A stretch of DNA of 64,000 nt from Pseudomonadota bacterium (GCA_018240525.1 JAFEFN010000017.1:155159-219158); one strand, 5' to 3'. Counted from the stretch's first letter, positions 1 through 8,900 are shown. Numbers and translations are program-made. Notes: a model not told the origin generated them from the sequence alone.

Positions 1-1
1 T

Positions 2-1963
2 CCCCCGGAGCTCGAGCGCGACGTGCAGTTCTGGATCCGCGTGTACTCGCAGATCGACACCAACTCCGGCTTCCTGCACGACGAGCACAACCTCGCCATC
101 GTCTACGACACCCTGCACTTCGCCCCGAACACCACCCCCTCGGAACGCCAGCGCACGGTCGACGGCGAACGTGACCGCATCGCCGCGGCCCTGAAGCGCA
201 TCGCCGCCGGCGAGACCCCGCTGTCGGCCGATGAACAGCGCATCAAGGAGCTCTGGGGCGCGGAGGGCACCCCGGAGCGCCTCGCCGAGGCGGTCGATGA
301 CATCCGCTTCCAGCTCGGGCAGTCGGACCGCTTCCGCGCCGGCCTGGTGCGCTCGGGTGCCTGGAAGACCCACATCGAGGAGACCCTGGCCAACCTCGGC
401 CTGCCGGCGGAGCTGGCGGTGCTGCCGCACGTGGAATCCTCGTTCAATCCGGCGGCGTACTCCAAGGTCGGCGCCGCGGGCCTGTTCCAGTTCATGCGCT
501 CCACCGGACGGCGCTACATGCGCATCGACTCGGCGGTGGATGACCGCCTGGACCCGTTCCGCGCCACCGAGGCGGCCGCGCAGCTGCTCACCTACAACTA
601 CCGGCTGCTGGGCACCTGGCCGCTGGCCCTGACCGCCTACAACCACGGCAGCGCGGGCGTGCTGCGCGCCAAGGAGGCGATGGGCACCGACGACATCGTC
701 AAGATCGTGCGCGGCTACAACGGGCGGACCTTCGGCTTCGCCTCGCGCAACTTCTACGTCTCCTTCCTCGCGGCGCTGGAGATCGACCGCAACCCGGAGA
801 AGTACTTCGGTCCGCTGCAGAGGGACCCGGAAGCGCGCTTCCGCGAGGTGCAGATGCCGGCCTACGTCTCCATGAGCGCGCTCACGCGCACGCTCAAGAT
901 CGACAGCGCGCGGCTGCGTCCCCTCAACCCGGGGTTGCTGCCGCCGGTGTGGTCCGGGGCGCAGCGGGTGCCGAAGGCCTACCACCTGCGCCTGCCGCTC
1001 GAGGGGGACGCCTGGACGAGCGAGCGCCTCGCCCAGCGCCTGGCCCCCGGGGACATGTTCACCGCGCAGCGCGGACCCGAGCGCTACCGGGTGCAGAAGG
1101 GCGACACGCTGGCTAGCATCGCCGCCACGTACGAGGTGTCGGTCGAGTCCCTGGCGCGCCTGAACCACCTGCGCACCAGCGCACGCGTGAGCCCGGGCAA
1201 GGTACTGGTGCTGCCCGAGCCGGCCCCGGCGGTCGTGGTCGCCGCAGTGCCCGCGCCGGCACCGGCCGCGCCCGCCGGCGCCGCCCTGGCCAGCACCGTG
1301 GCGCCGCCCTCCAGGGGCGGCGCCGTCCCGGCGGCGGTGGCGCAGCGCGAGAGCGCCGAGGATGCCGAGGCCGCCGCCAGCTCGGCCAGTGCGGCGAGCC
1401 TGGCGGCCAAGCCCGCGCGGGCGCGCGTGGCGACGGTCACTGTCGAGGTGCTGACCGCCGCGCAGGCCGAGGCCCTGGGTCCTTCGCTGGGGCCGGCCCC
1501 GGATGCGGAGCAGAATGCCGACCCGACCGACTACGGCGTCGCCCGCGACGACACCATCCGCGTGGCCACCGACGAGACCCTGGGCCACATCGCCGACTGG
1601 TCAGGCCTGAGCGCCGGCCGCCTGCGCGAGCTGAACCACCTGAGCGCGCGCGCCGCCCTGCGGGTCGGCGAGCGCCTGAAGCTGGAGTTCAAGGGCAGCG
1701 GGACGCGCGAGACCTTCGAGTCGCGCCGCAAGGAGTACCACCGCACCGTCCAGGCGAGCTACTTCGCCGCGCACCGTATCATCGGCACGCAGGTGTACAT
1801 CGCCCGGTCCGGTGACTCGCTCTGGACCATCACGCAGCGCGGCGGCCAGCTACCGCAGTGGCTGCTGCAGCAGTACAACCCGTCGCTCGACTTTAGCGAC
1901 CTGCGCGCCGGCACCCAGGTGGTCATGCCGCGGGTGGAGGAGGTCTCCGGTGCCGGCGGCTGA
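2..1963 (+). CDS. mltD: MltD-type membrane-bound lytic murein transglycosylase with three LysM domains (5' end missing)
   Basis: The reading frame is open from base 2, so the true start lies outside the window; the GTG at 23 is only the first in-frame start seen. The visible part holds a transglycosylase SLT domain with the family pattern ESSFNP, catalytic Glu at base 434, followed by the GAAGLFQFM segment. Three LysM peptidoglycan-binding modules follow at about 1086-1215, 1555-1680 and 1792-1935. An Ala/Pro-rich linker separates the first two. MltD enzymes cleave the MurNAc-GlcNAc bond non-hydrolytically and leave 1,6-anhydro ends in the periplasm. An L,D-transpeptidase follows 92 bp downstream, so two wall-remodelling genes sit together. 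The family assignment is secure; the N-terminal signal or lipobox cannot be checked here. Confidence 0.93.
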   Translation, partial: PPELERDVQFWIRVYSQIDTNSGFLHDEHNLAIVYDTLHFAPNTTPSERQRTVDGERDRIAAALKRIAAGETPLSADEQRIKELWGAEGTPERLAEAVDDIRFQLGQSDRFRAGLVRSGAWKTHIEETLANLGLPAELAVLPHVESSFNPAAYSKVGAAGLFQFMRSTGRRYMRIDSAVDDRLDPFRATEAAAQLLTYNYRLLGTWPLALTAYNHGSAGVLRAKEAMGTDDIVKIVRGYNGRTFGFASRNFYVSFLAALEIDRNPEKYFGPLQRDPEARFREVQMPAYVSMSALTRTLKIDSARLRPLNPGLLPPVWSGAQRVPKAYHLRLPLEGDAWTSERLAQRLAPGDMFTAQRGPERYRVQKGDTLASIAATYEVSVESLARLNHLRTSARVSPGKVLVLPEPAPAVVVAAVPAPAPAAPAGAALASTVAPPSRGGAVPAAVAQRESAEDAEAAASSASAASLAAKPARARVATVTVEVLTAAQAEALGPSLGPAPDAEQNADPTDYGVARDDTIRVATDETLGHIADWSGLSAGRLRELNHLSARAALRVGERLKLEFKGSGTRETFESRRKEYHRTVQASYFAAHRIIGTQVYIARSGDSLWTITQRGGQLPQWLLQQYNPSLDFSDLRAGTQVVMPRVEEVSGAGG

Positions 1964-2054
1964 GGACCGCGTGCGCGGGTGTGACCTGCAGCCGTGTCCC
2001 GGCCGCCCGTCCCTGCCTATAATTCATCCAGTGGAGGTCCTTAAGCGGAGCAAG

Positions 2055-2597
2055 ATGCGTCTCGTGACCCTCGCTGCCGCCCTCGTGCTCGGATGCACCT
2101 GGTCGGTGGGACACAGCGACGGCGTGCCGGAACCGCCGGCGGCCAGCCCCGAGCCCCCGTCAGACAAGCTGCCGAGCGTGGATCGCGTGGTGGTGCACAA
2201 GGCCGAGCGCCGCCTCATCCTGATGCATGGCGGCAACGTCGTGCGCAGCTACCACGTCCAGCTCGGGCTGAACCCGCAGGGGCAGAAGCAGCGCTCGGGG
2301 GACTTCCGCACCCCGGAGGGCACCTACCGCCTGGACCGGCGCAACCCGCGCAGTGACTTCTTCCTGTCCATCAAGGTGTCGTACCCGAACGAGCAGGACC
2401 TGCGCCGCGCCCGCGCGCAGCACTGGGACACCGGCGGCTCGATCATGATCCACGGGCTGCCCAACGTGCTCAAGCACGACGAGGACTACTACGCCTCCCA
2501 CGACTGGACCGACGGCTGCGTGGCCGTCTCCAACGCCGACATGGTGGAGATCTGGATGCTCGTGCCCGACGACGTGCCGATCGACATCACCCCCTGA
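2055..2597 (+). CDS. L,D-transpeptidase family protein (YkuD domain, YafK-like)
   Basis: 180 aa. An N-terminal hydrophobic segment (residues 4-15) forms a signal peptide; VLGC at 11-14 could be a loose lipobox. The YkuD catalytic domain fills the rest, with IMIHG (His133) and TDGCVAVSN (Cys155), the expected His...Cys arrangement of cysteine L,D-transpeptidases. These enzymes form 3-3 crosslinks, attach lipoproteins to peptidoglycan or, in the YafK/DpaA group, remove them; sequence alone does not decide which. ATG 2055 was chosen because it starts a credible signal peptide; the frame is open further upstream, but that part overlaps the transglycosylase. The stop is 2 bases before the GTG of ppnN. 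Confidence 0.88.
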   Translation: MRLVTLAAALVLGCTWSVGHSDGVPEPPAASPEPPSDKLPSVDRVVVHKAERRLILMHGGNVVRSYHVQLGLNPQGQKQRSGDFRTPEGTYRLDRRNPRSDFFLSIKVSYPNEQDLRRARAQHWDTGGSIMIHGLPNVLKHDEDYYASHDWTDGCVAVSNADMVEIWMLVPDDVPIDITP

Positions 2598-2599
2598 GC

Positions 2600-3979
2600 G
2601 TGAACAGCGAAGTCTCCGAATTCGTTGACGCGCGGGTCGGTCCGCGCGGCAGCCTCGAGAACCTTTCCCAGGGCGAGCTCGACAAGCTCCTGGACTCGGG
2701 GCAGGGCGGCCTGTACCCGCTGTTCCGCCGCTGTGCGCTGGCGGTGCTCAACTCCGGGGCGGCCACCGACGATGCCAAGGAGATCTTCGACCGGCACCGC
2801 GACTTTGAGATCCAGATCGTGCGCCACCCCTGGGGGGTGAAGCTGGAGATGCAGCACGCCCCGGCGGCCGCCTTCGTCGACGGGCAGATGATCCGGGGCA
2901 TCAAGGAGCACCTGTTCGCGGTGCTGCGCGACGTGGTCTACATCTCCAACGAGATCATGGACTCGGACCGCTTCGACCTCTCCGACTCGGCCTCGATCAC
3001 GAACGCGGTGTTCCACATCCTGCGCAACGCGCGGCTGCTCGAGCACAAGGCGCGCCCGAGCCTGGTGGTGTGCTGGGGCGGGCACTCGATTAGCTCGCGC
3101 GAGTACCAGTACACCAAGAACGTCGGCTACGAGCTCGGCCTGCGCGGACTGGACGTGTGCACCGGCTGCGGCCCGGGGGCGATGAAGGGGCCGATGAAGG
3201 GTGCCACCATCGGTCACGCCAAGCAGCGCATCCACCACGGCCGCTACATCGGGGTGACCGAGCCGGGCATCATCGCCGCCGAGCCGCCGAACGCGATCGT
3301 GACGCACCTGGCGATCCTGCCGGACATCGAGAAGCGCCTGGAGGCCTTCGTGCGCCTCGGCCACGGCATCGTGGTGTTCCCTGGGGGCGCCGGCACGGCC
3401 GAGGAGGTCCTCTACCTCACCGGCGTGCTGCTCGATCCCGCCAACCGCGAGCAGCCGTTCCCCATCGTGCTGACCGGCCCGCGCGAGAGCGCCGCCTACT
3501 TCGAGCAGATCGTGCGCTTCATCGCCGATACCCTGGGCCCGGATGCCGTGCGGCGCCTGCACGTCATCGTCGACGACCCGCCGGAGGTCGCGCGGCGCAT
3601 GGTGCGCGGCATGGACGCGGTGCGCGAGTTCCGCCGCAAGGCGAGCGACTCGTACAACTTCAACTGGCTGCTGGCGGTACGGCCGCAGTTCCAGCAGCCC
3701 TTCGAGGTCAGCCACGCCAGCATGCGCGCGCTGGACCTCAAGCGCGGCCAGCCGGTGCATGAGCTCGCGGCGAACCTGCGGCGCGCCTTCTCCGGCATCG
3801 TCACCGGCAACGTCAAGGAAGCCGGCATCAAGGCGATCGAGGCACAGGGCCCGTACGAGCTGGCCGGGGATCCGGCCATCATGGGGCCGCTCGATGAGCT
3901 GCTGGCCGCCTTCGTGGCGCAGCAGCGCATGCGCCTGCCGGGCACCGTCTACAAGCCGGTCTACCGCCTCGTCGGCTGA
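2600..3979 (+). CDS. ppnN: Nucleotide 5'-monophosphate nucleosidase PpnN (YgdH)
   Basis: 459 aa, close to E. coli PpnN (454 aa). The central LOG-type lysine-decarboxylase-like fold carries VVFPGGAGTAEEV near residues 258-270, the nucleotide-monophosphate binding and hydrolysis signature. N- and C-terminal YgdH-specific extensions are present. The enzyme splits purine and pyrimidine NMPs into base and ribose-5-phosphate and is known in E. coli to respond to (p)ppGpp. The start is GTG 2600, two bases after the L,D-transpeptidase stop, which suggests co-transcription. An 18-bp palindrome overlaps the stop region (3978-3995). Confidence 0.93.
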   Translation: MNSEVSEFVDARVGPRGSLENLSQGELDKLLDSGQGGLYPLFRRCALAVLNSGAATDDAKEIFDRHRDFEIQIVRHPWGVKLEMQHAPAAAFVDGQMIRGIKEHLFAVLRDVVYISNEIMDSDRFDLSDSASITNAVFHILRNARLLEHKARPSLVVCWGGHSISSREYQYTKNVGYELGLRGLDVCTGCGPGAMKGPMKGATIGHAKQRIHHGRYIGVTEPGIIAAEPPNAIVTHLAILPDIEKRLEAFVRLGHGIVVFPGGAGTAEEVLYLTGVLLDPANREQPFPIVLTGPRESAAYFEQIVRFIADTLGPDAVRRLHVIVDDPPEVARRMVRGMDAVREFRRKASDSYNFNWLLAVRPQFQQPFEVSHASMRALDLKRGQPVHELAANLRRAFSGIVTGNVKEAGIKAIEAQGPYELAGDPAIMGPLDELLAAFVAQQRMRLPGTVYKPVYRLVG

Positions 3980-3995
3980 GCGTTACATAACGCTC
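3978..3995. repeat. Perfect 18-bp palindrome at the ppnN 3' end
   Basis: GAGCGTTACATAACGCTC: 8-bp arms with a 2-base centre, covering the ppnN stop codon. No T-run follows, so it is not a convincing intrinsic terminator. The half GCGTTAC recurs as an inverted pair upstream of tyrS (48399-48426). Function unknown. Confidence 0.5.
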
Positions 3996-4132
3996 TCATG
4001 GGCCGCACACTTTGCGGCGACACGCTGACAGATGCGCAGCGGCGTCCACGATGCGCGGCATTCCCTGTGAACCAGTTCCTGCGCGCCCGCGGTGAACGCC
4101 GTAGTCTGCATTCAAATCTTCAGGAGCGTCCG

Positions 4133-4387
4133 ATGAGCTCGAGTGACAGGGGGCGAGACGATCTGCCCGGTGCGCCACGCGAACCGGCGCCCTCGGCGAC
4201 CGGTCCCGGGGGAGCGGATGCCTATGCCAGCTGGCTGGATCGCATGCAGCGCGCGCGCGCCCGCCAGGCGGCCATCACGCGCAATCTCTATACCTGGTCC
4301 AACTACAAGAACTGGGCGGACCAGGTACGCGACTCGTGGGGCCCTGCGGATGCAGGTCCCAACGGTCCGGCCAAGCCGAAGAAGTAG
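4133..4387 (+). CDS. Small hypothetical protein, 84 aa
   Basis: No family recognised. The first 33 residues are hydrophilic and Pro/Gly-rich, followed by an Arg/Ala-rich segment with several aromatic residues (SWLDRMQRARARQ, NLYTWSNYKNWADQVRDSW) that could form an amphipathic helix, then a Gly/Pro/Lys tail. No signal peptide or membrane segment is seen. An AGGAG ribosome site at 4122-4126, 6 bases before ATG 4133, and the GC-rich third positions support a real gene. It stands alone between ppnN and the convergent parA gene. Confidence 0.65.
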   Translation: MSSSDRGRDDLPGAPREPAPSATGPGGADAYASWLDRMQRARARQAAITRNLYTWSNYKNWADQVRDSWGPADAGPNGPAKPKK

Positions 4388-4465
4388 GCGCCGTTCCAGG
4401 CACCGAGCGCGCCACGCCGCGGCGCCTGCACCCTAGTTGCTGAAAGAGGCGGCCCGCCGCCGCGC

Positions 4466-5281
4466 TCAGGCGTTCGCGACCGCCGGCGGGACCGGCGGCA
4501 GCTCCGCCATGGCCGCCTCGACCAGCGCATGCTGGCGGCTGGCATCCACGGCGCCCGGCGGGGTCCCGGGAGCCGGGGCTTCCGCCGCCGGCGTGCCCGC
4601 CGAGGCGGCGCCCGGGGGTGCCGCCGTGCCCGGGCGTGGCCGGGCCAGCCATTCCACCAGGGGCGCCCACTGCTCCACGTCCTCCTGCGCCACGTAGCTC
4701 TTCATCTCGTGCACCCCGACCCCGAGCTCGGCCGCGCGCACGTAGTTCTGCGAGTCGCGCAGCGTCGCCACGATCGGTATCCCCAGGGTGTGCAGGAAGC
4801 GGATCAGCGCCTGGTAGATGAGGGTATTGCGCCGCACGCGGTTGGCGATGACGCCGATGCGGTCGTCCTCGCGGCGGATCTTGGCCACCAGCAGCAGGTC
4901 GCGGATGCAGCGCGAGCAGGTGTGGATGTCGATGTCCGAGGGCAGCACCGGCACGATGATCTTGGCGGCATCGCGCACCATGTCCGGCAGCTGCGGCGCG
5001 CTCAGGGCCGCCGGGGTATCGATGATCAGGTGGGTCGTGTCCTCGGGCGGCCGCAGGTGGAAGGCGCGCGTCGTGCGCGTGTCCTTCTCGAAGCCGGCGA
5101 TGACGTGGATGGGGGGCTGGGCAGGCTTGCGCTTCTTCACCCAGCGCACCGAGGAGCCCTGCGGGTCGAAGTCGATCAGCGCGGGACGCTGACCGCGGGA
5201 GGCGAGGTAGCTGGCCAGGTTGATAGCGATCGTCGTCTTACCAGACCCGCCCTTGGGGTTCAGGACGACTATGCGCTGCAT
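4466..5281 (-). CDS. Orphan ParA/MinD-family ATPase
   Basis: 271 aa. The deviant Walker A motif KGGSGKTT lies at residues 10-17, with the ParA-typical LIDFDPQGSS near residue 40 and the IIDTPA segment. ParA proteins are ATP-dependent dimer switches that position chromosomes, plasmids or protein clusters on the nucleoid. The C-terminal ~55 residues are Pro/Ala/Gly-rich and probably disordered. No parB-like partner or CheW/polar-complex partner is adjacent, so the cargo is unknown. The gene is convergent with the small gene at 4133. A 17-bp inverted repeat (5297-5313) lies just upstream of its start and could be an operator. Confidence 0.85.
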   Translation of the reverse strand: MQRIVVLNPKGGSGKTTIAINLASYLASRGQRPALIDFDPQGSSVRWVKKRKPAQPPIHVIAGFEKDTRTTRAFHLRPPEDTTHLIIDTPAALSAPQLPDMVRDAAKIIVPVLPSDIDIHTCSRCIRDLLLVAKIRREDDRIGVIANRVRRNTLIYQALIRFLHTLGIPIVATLRDSQNYVRAAELGVGVHEMKSYVAQEDVEQWAPLVEWLARPRPGTAAPPGAASAGTPAAEAPAPGTPPGAVDASRQHALVEAAMAELPPVPPAVANA

Positions 5282-5296
5282 GGTGGCCTATGGTGC

Positions 5297-5313
5297 GCAC
5301 GTCCTTGACGTGC
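5297..5313. repeat. Inverted repeat upstream of the parA start
   Basis: GCACGTC-CTT-GACGTGC: perfect 7-bp arms with a 3-base centre, starting 15 bp before the parA start codon. The position fits a repressor or ParA autoregulation site, but nothing else supports that. Confidence 0.4.
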
Positions 5314-5418
5314 TTCGCGCTCAAGCGTACGCAGGGCACCGGGTGGGTGCAACCGCAGCATCAATCTGCGCACCCGCGCACGCCACCCCCCTCCGTGGCC
5401 CCGTAGAGTCCGTCCACC

Positions 5419-5613
5419 ATGGAAGAAAGATTCCTGCAGGCCTGGGACACGCTCGACGACTGGCTTGGGCTGTGTCGCCACCTGGCGACCCAGGCGGCCG
5501 CCGAAGTGCTGGCAGGGTCGGCCGCGCGCGCGCAGGCAGCGGCCGGGCTGGTGATCGCCGGCACCGCGACGCTGCTCCTGGCCGTCCGGCAGCTCTTCAG
5601 CCCGGCGGCCTGA
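5419..5613 (+). CDS. Small hypothetical membrane protein, 64 aa
   Basis: Unrecognised. The C-terminal half contains one hydrophobic stretch (about residues 38-58) suitable for a membrane helix; the N-terminal half is acidic and aromatic. Third codon positions are G/C-rich as in neighbouring real genes, but no good ribosome site precedes ATG 5419. It lies between the divergent parA gene and htpG. A real gene is plausible, not certain. Confidence 0.5.
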   Translation: MEERFLQAWDTLDDWLGLCRHLATQAAAEVLAGSAARAQAAAGLVIAGTATLLLAVRQLFSPAA

Positions 5614-5637
5614 GGCGGTCGGCGCCGGCGCGCGGCG

Positions 5638-5666
5638 CTTGAAAATTCCGCGCCGATTCCCAAGAT
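5638..5666 (+). promoter_or_regulatory. Sigma-32 (heat-shock) type promoter for htpG
   Basis: CTTGAAA at 5638-5644, a 14-bp spacer, then CCCAAGAT at 5659-5666. This resembles the RpoH consensus (CTTGAAA, 11-16 bp, CCCCATnT) and lies about 45 bp before the htpG start, as expected for a heat-shock chaperone gene. A closely similar 30-bp block occurs at 8870-8900. Confidence 0.65.
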
Positions 5667-5710
5667 CGCACCCCGTGCGGGCACTTTCCAAGCCCGCGGA
5701 CGGGCAATTC

Positions 5711-7630
5711 ATGGCTTCCACCCCCGAAACGAGCGCCGAGAACAGCGGCGACCGCCAGACCCACGGCTTCCAGGCAGAGGTGCGCGAGCTGCTGCAGCTC
5801 ATGATCCACTCCCTGTACAGCCACAAGGAGATCTTCCTGCGCGAGCTGGTCTCCAACGCCTCGGACGCCTGCGACCGGCTGCGTTTCGCCGCCATCGCCG
5901 AACCTGCGCTGCTGGCCGAGGATGCCGAGCTCGGCATCCGCATCGAGGCCGATGCCAAGGCCGGCACGGTCACCATCGCCGACAACGGCATCGGCATGAC
6001 CCGCGAGGAGGCGATCACCAACCTCGGTACCATCGCCCGCTCCGGCACCGCCGCCTTCTTCAAGTCCCTATCCGGGGACGAGCAGAAGGCCTCGCAGCTG
6101 ATCGGGCAGTTCGGCGTCGGCTTCTATTCGGCCTTCATCGTCGCCGACCGGGTGGAGGTGCGCTCGCGCAAGGCCGGCCAGCCGGCCGAGAGCGCGGTGC
6201 GCTGGGAGTCCGGCGCCGACGGTAACTTCACCGTCGAGACCGTCACCCGCCCCGAGCGCGGCACGGCGGTGACGCTGCACCTGAAGGAGGACGCGAAGGA
6301 GTTCGCCGACGCCTTCCGCCTGCGCGGCCTCGTCCGCCGCTACTCCGACCACATCGGCTTCCCGGTGCGCATGCGCAAGGAAGGCGAGGCCACGCTCGAG
6401 TACGAGGTGGTCAACCAGGCCCGGGCGCTGTGGACGCTGCCGCGCACGCAGATCAAGGACGAGGAATACCGCCAGTTCTACCAGTACCTCGCCCACGACT
6501 ACCAGGACCCGCTCGCCTGGAGCCACAACAAGGTGGAGGGCAAGCGCGAGTACACCAGCCTGCTGTTCCTGCCCGCCAAGGCCCCCTTCGACCTGTGGCA
6601 GCGCGACGCGGTCCGCGGCGTGAAGCTGTACGTGCGGCGCGTGTTCATCATGGATGACGCCGAGCAGTTCCTGCCCCCGTACCTGCGCTTCGTGAAGGGC
6701 GTGGTCGACTCCAGCGACCTGCCGCTGAACGTCTCGCGCGAGATCCTGCAGCAGGACCCGGAGGTGGAGGCCATCAAGGGCGGCCTCACCAAGCGCGTGC
6801 TGGACATGCTCGCCCGCCTGGCCAAGGACGAGCCGGAGAAGTACGCCACCGTCTGGAAGGAGTTCGGCGCCGTGCTCAAGGAGGGGGTGGTGCAGGACCA
6901 CGCCAACCAGGCCGCGCTGCTGGGCCTCATGCGCTTTGCCAGCACCCGCCAGGAGCACAACACGCCCGAAGTCACGCTGGCCGACTACGTCGCCCGCATG
7001 CAGCCGGGCCAGGACCGGATCTACTACGTCATCGCCGAGACGCCCGAGGCTGCCCGCGGCAGCCCGGCGATCGAGCGGCTGAAGGAGCGCAACCTCGAGG
7101 TGCTGCTGCTGTCCGAGCGCATCGACGAGTGGGTGATGGGCCAGCTCACCGAGTTCGAGGGCAAGCGCTTCAAGGACGCCTCCCGCGGGGCCCTGGAGCT
7201 CGGCGGCCTGGCCAGTGAGGCGGACCGCAAGGCGCACGACGAGCAGCTCAAGGAGAGCAAGGGGCTGCTCAAGCGCGTCAAGGATTCCCTGGGCGAGCGC
7301 GTGACCGAGGTGCGGGTCAGCGAGCGGCTGCGCGAGTCGCCGGCCTGCCTGGTGCTGGGCGAGGACGATATGGGCGAGCAGATGCGCCGCATCCTGGCCG
7401 CCGCGGGACAGAAGGCGCCCGAGCCCCACCCGGTGATGGAGCTCAATGTCACCCATCCGCTGGTGAAGTACCTGGACGGGCGCCGCGATGCCGCCGAGTT
7501 CGGCGAACTGGCGCAGCTGCTGTACGACCAGGCCGCGCTGGCCGAGGGCACGCAGCTGCCCAACCCGCCCGAGTACGTGGCCAGGCTCAACCGCCTGCTC
7601 GTGCGCCTGGCGGCCACGCCCGCGTCCTGA
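5711..7630 (+). CDS. htpG: Chaperone HtpG (bacterial Hsp90)
   Basis: 639 aa, usual family length. The N-terminal GHKL ATPase domain shows ELVSNASDACDRLRF and the ATP-lid motif DNGIGMT, then GQFGVGFYSAF. The middle domain carries the Hsp90 signature segment ending SREILQQ, and a C-terminal dimerisation domain follows. It folds and reactivates client proteins in the cytoplasm, with DnaK in E. coli. ATG 5711 was preferred to the upstream in-frame start at 5639 because the protein aligns with the family from there and the sigma-32-like promoter overlaps the upstream start. A hydrolase gene begins 2 bases after the stop. Confidence 0.97.
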   Translation: MASTPETSAENSGDRQTHGFQAEVRELLQLMIHSLYSHKEIFLRELVSNASDACDRLRFAAIAEPALLAEDAELGIRIEADAKAGTVTIADNGIGMTREEAITNLGTIARSGTAAFFKSLSGDEQKASQLIGQFGVGFYSAFIVADRVEVRSRKAGQPAESAVRWESGADGNFTVETVTRPERGTAVTLHLKEDAKEFADAFRLRGLVRRYSDHIGFPVRMRKEGEATLEYEVVNQARALWTLPRTQIKDEEYRQFYQYLAHDYQDPLAWSHNKVEGKREYTSLLFLPAKAPFDLWQRDAVRGVKLYVRRVFIMDDAEQFLPPYLRFVKGVVDSSDLPLNVSREILQQDPEVEAIKGGLTKRVLDMLARLAKDEPEKYATVWKEFGAVLKEGVVQDHANQAALLGLMRFASTRQEHNTPEVTLADYVARMQPGQDRIYYVIAETPEAARGSPAIERLKERNLEVLLLSERIDEWVMGQLTEFEGKRFKDASRGALELGGLASEADRKAHDEQLKESKGLLKRVKDSLGERVTEVRVSERLRESPACLVLGEDDMGEQMRRILAAAGQKAPEPHPVMELNVTHPLVKYLDGRRDAAEFGELAQLLYDQAALAEGTQLPNPPEYVARLNRLLVRLAATPAS

Positions 7631-7632
7631 CG

Positions 7633-8298
7633 GTGGTGCAGCGCCCGCCACTGGCCGAGCGGCTGCTGATCCTGGGGCCGGCCGGGGACCTGCAGGCCCT
7701 CATCGAGACGCCGCAGTCGGCGGACGGGTCGCCCGAGGCGCCGGTGCGCGCCTTCGGGGTCGTGTGCCATCCGCACCCCCAGTACGGCGGCACGATGGAC
7801 AACAAGGTCGTCTACACCGTCGCGCGCGCCTTCCAGCAGTGCGGCGCGCCGGCGATCCGCTTCAACTACCGGGGCGTAGGCAGCAGCACCGGCCGCTACG
7901 ACGAGGGCCGCGGCGAGACGGCCGACGCGCTCGCCGTCATCGACTACGGCCGCAAGCGCTGGCCGCAGGCGACGCTGTGGCTCGGGGGCTTCTCCTTCGG
8001 CGGTGCGGTGGCGGTGCGTGCCGCGGGCACGGCAGGCCCGGAGCGCCTGGTGCTCGTCGCGCCGGCGGTCACGCGCCTGGATGTCAGCACCGAACCTGCG
8101 CCGGCCTGTCCCTGGCTCGTCGTGCAGGGCGATGCGGACGACATGGTGCCCACCGACCAGGTGCTCGCCTGGGCGCATGCACTGCGGCCGCCCCCGGCGA
8201 TTGCGCTCCTGCCCGGTGCGGGACACTTCTTCCACGGGCGCATCAACGAGTTGCGTGACGCGGTCCTCGCCTTCATGGCGCAGGCAGGGAGCGCCTGA
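7633..8298 (+). CDS. Alpha/beta hydrolase, HPHP-YGG type
   Basis: 221 aa cytoplasmic alpha/beta-hydrolase fold. It contains the CHPHPQYGGTMDNKVV block typical of the COG2945 family, oxyanion-region FNYRGVGSSTG, the nucleophile elbow GFSFGG (Ser121), a late Asp in QGDADDMV and the catalytic His in GAGHFFHG. The substrate is unknown; relatives are annotated as esterases or dienelactone-hydrolase-like enzymes. The GTG start 2 bases after the htpG stop implies translation from the htpG message, so the gene may be heat-inducible. Confidence 0.85.
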   Translation: MVQRPPLAERLLILGPAGDLQALIETPQSADGSPEAPVRAFGVVCHPHPQYGGTMDNKVVYTVARAFQQCGAPAIRFNYRGVGSSTGRYDEGRGETADALAVIDYGRKRWPQATLWLGGFSFGGAVAVRAAGTAGPERLVLVAPAVTRLDVSTEPAPACPWLVVQGDADDMVPTDQVLAWAHALRPPPAIALLPGAGHFFHGRINELRDAVLAFMAQAGSA

Positions 8299-8381
8299 GG
8301 CGCAATCCGGGCGCAGTCGGCTGAAGGCACGGCACCCGGGCGCGTAAGGTGCCCGCCAGCGGCAGCACCGCGAGGTGCGAG

Positions 8382-8843
8382 ATGGCAACCACGGGCTCCG
8401 GGCGGGATCCCTCCAGGGCAGGCGCGCTTCTGGTGAGCGCGGCCTTCCTCGCCGTGGGCGCCGCGGTCCTCGCGCTGGCGGCGGGGTGGATCCCGGGCGA
8501 CCCGCGTGCGTTCGCGGCGCCCCGCTGGGTGGTCGGCTGCATGGGCGTGATGTTCTTCGTCGCCGGCCTGCTGCCCCTGGGGGCGCTCTTCAAGCTGCCG
8601 TCCTGGTTCGACCCGCTCGTGGGGCTGGTGGTGGCTTCGACGTTCGCCACGGTAATCAACTGGGTCGCCTTCTTCCCCGGTGAGCGGCACTTCTCCGGCA
8701 GGCTCTCCGTGCTGTGGCTGCGGCAGAGCGCGGCAACCGGTGCCACCAGCGGAAGGATCATGTTCGGCCTCGGGGCCGTGCGGGCGGACCTGCTGGTCCT
8801 GAACGCCCTCTGGCGGATCGTGCGCGGCCGCGGCAAGCACTGA
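8382..8843 (+). CDS. Hypothetical inner-membrane protein, about three helices
   Basis: 153 aa, no family recognised. Hydrophobic segments lie at about residues 13-35, 47-68 and 76-98, followed by a soluble C-terminal part with basic residues at the end. ATG 8382 was chosen over the upstream in-frame start because a GAGG sequence lies at 8372-8375. Codon usage matches the neighbours. Confidence 0.7.
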   Translation: MATTGSGRDPSRAGALLVSAAFLAVGAAVLALAAGWIPGDPRAFAAPRWVVGCMGVMFFVAGLLPLGALFKLPSWFDPLVGLVVASTFATVINWVAFFPGERHFSGRLSVLWLRQSAATGATSGRIMFGLGAVRADLLVLNALWRIVRGRGKH

Positions 8844-8871
8844 GCGGTGCGGCTGACGCGGTGCGCCCGCG

Positions 8872-8900
8872 CTTGAAACTTCCGAACGATTCCCGCAGCT
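8872..8900 (+). repeat. Second copy of the htpG promoter-like block
   Basis: CTTGAAA at 8872-8878, 13 bases, then CCCGCAGCT. The block from about 8869 matches the htpG promoter region (5635-5670) at most positions, well beyond the sigma-32 consensus. Any transcript would run rightward, antisense to the HU gene. It may be an RpoH promoter for an antisense RNA, or a copied promoter fragment. Confidence 0.4.

Noticed and set aside
5639..5710. Upstream in-frame start of htpG
   Set aside because: It would overlap the sigma-32-like promoter and adds residues absent from the family.
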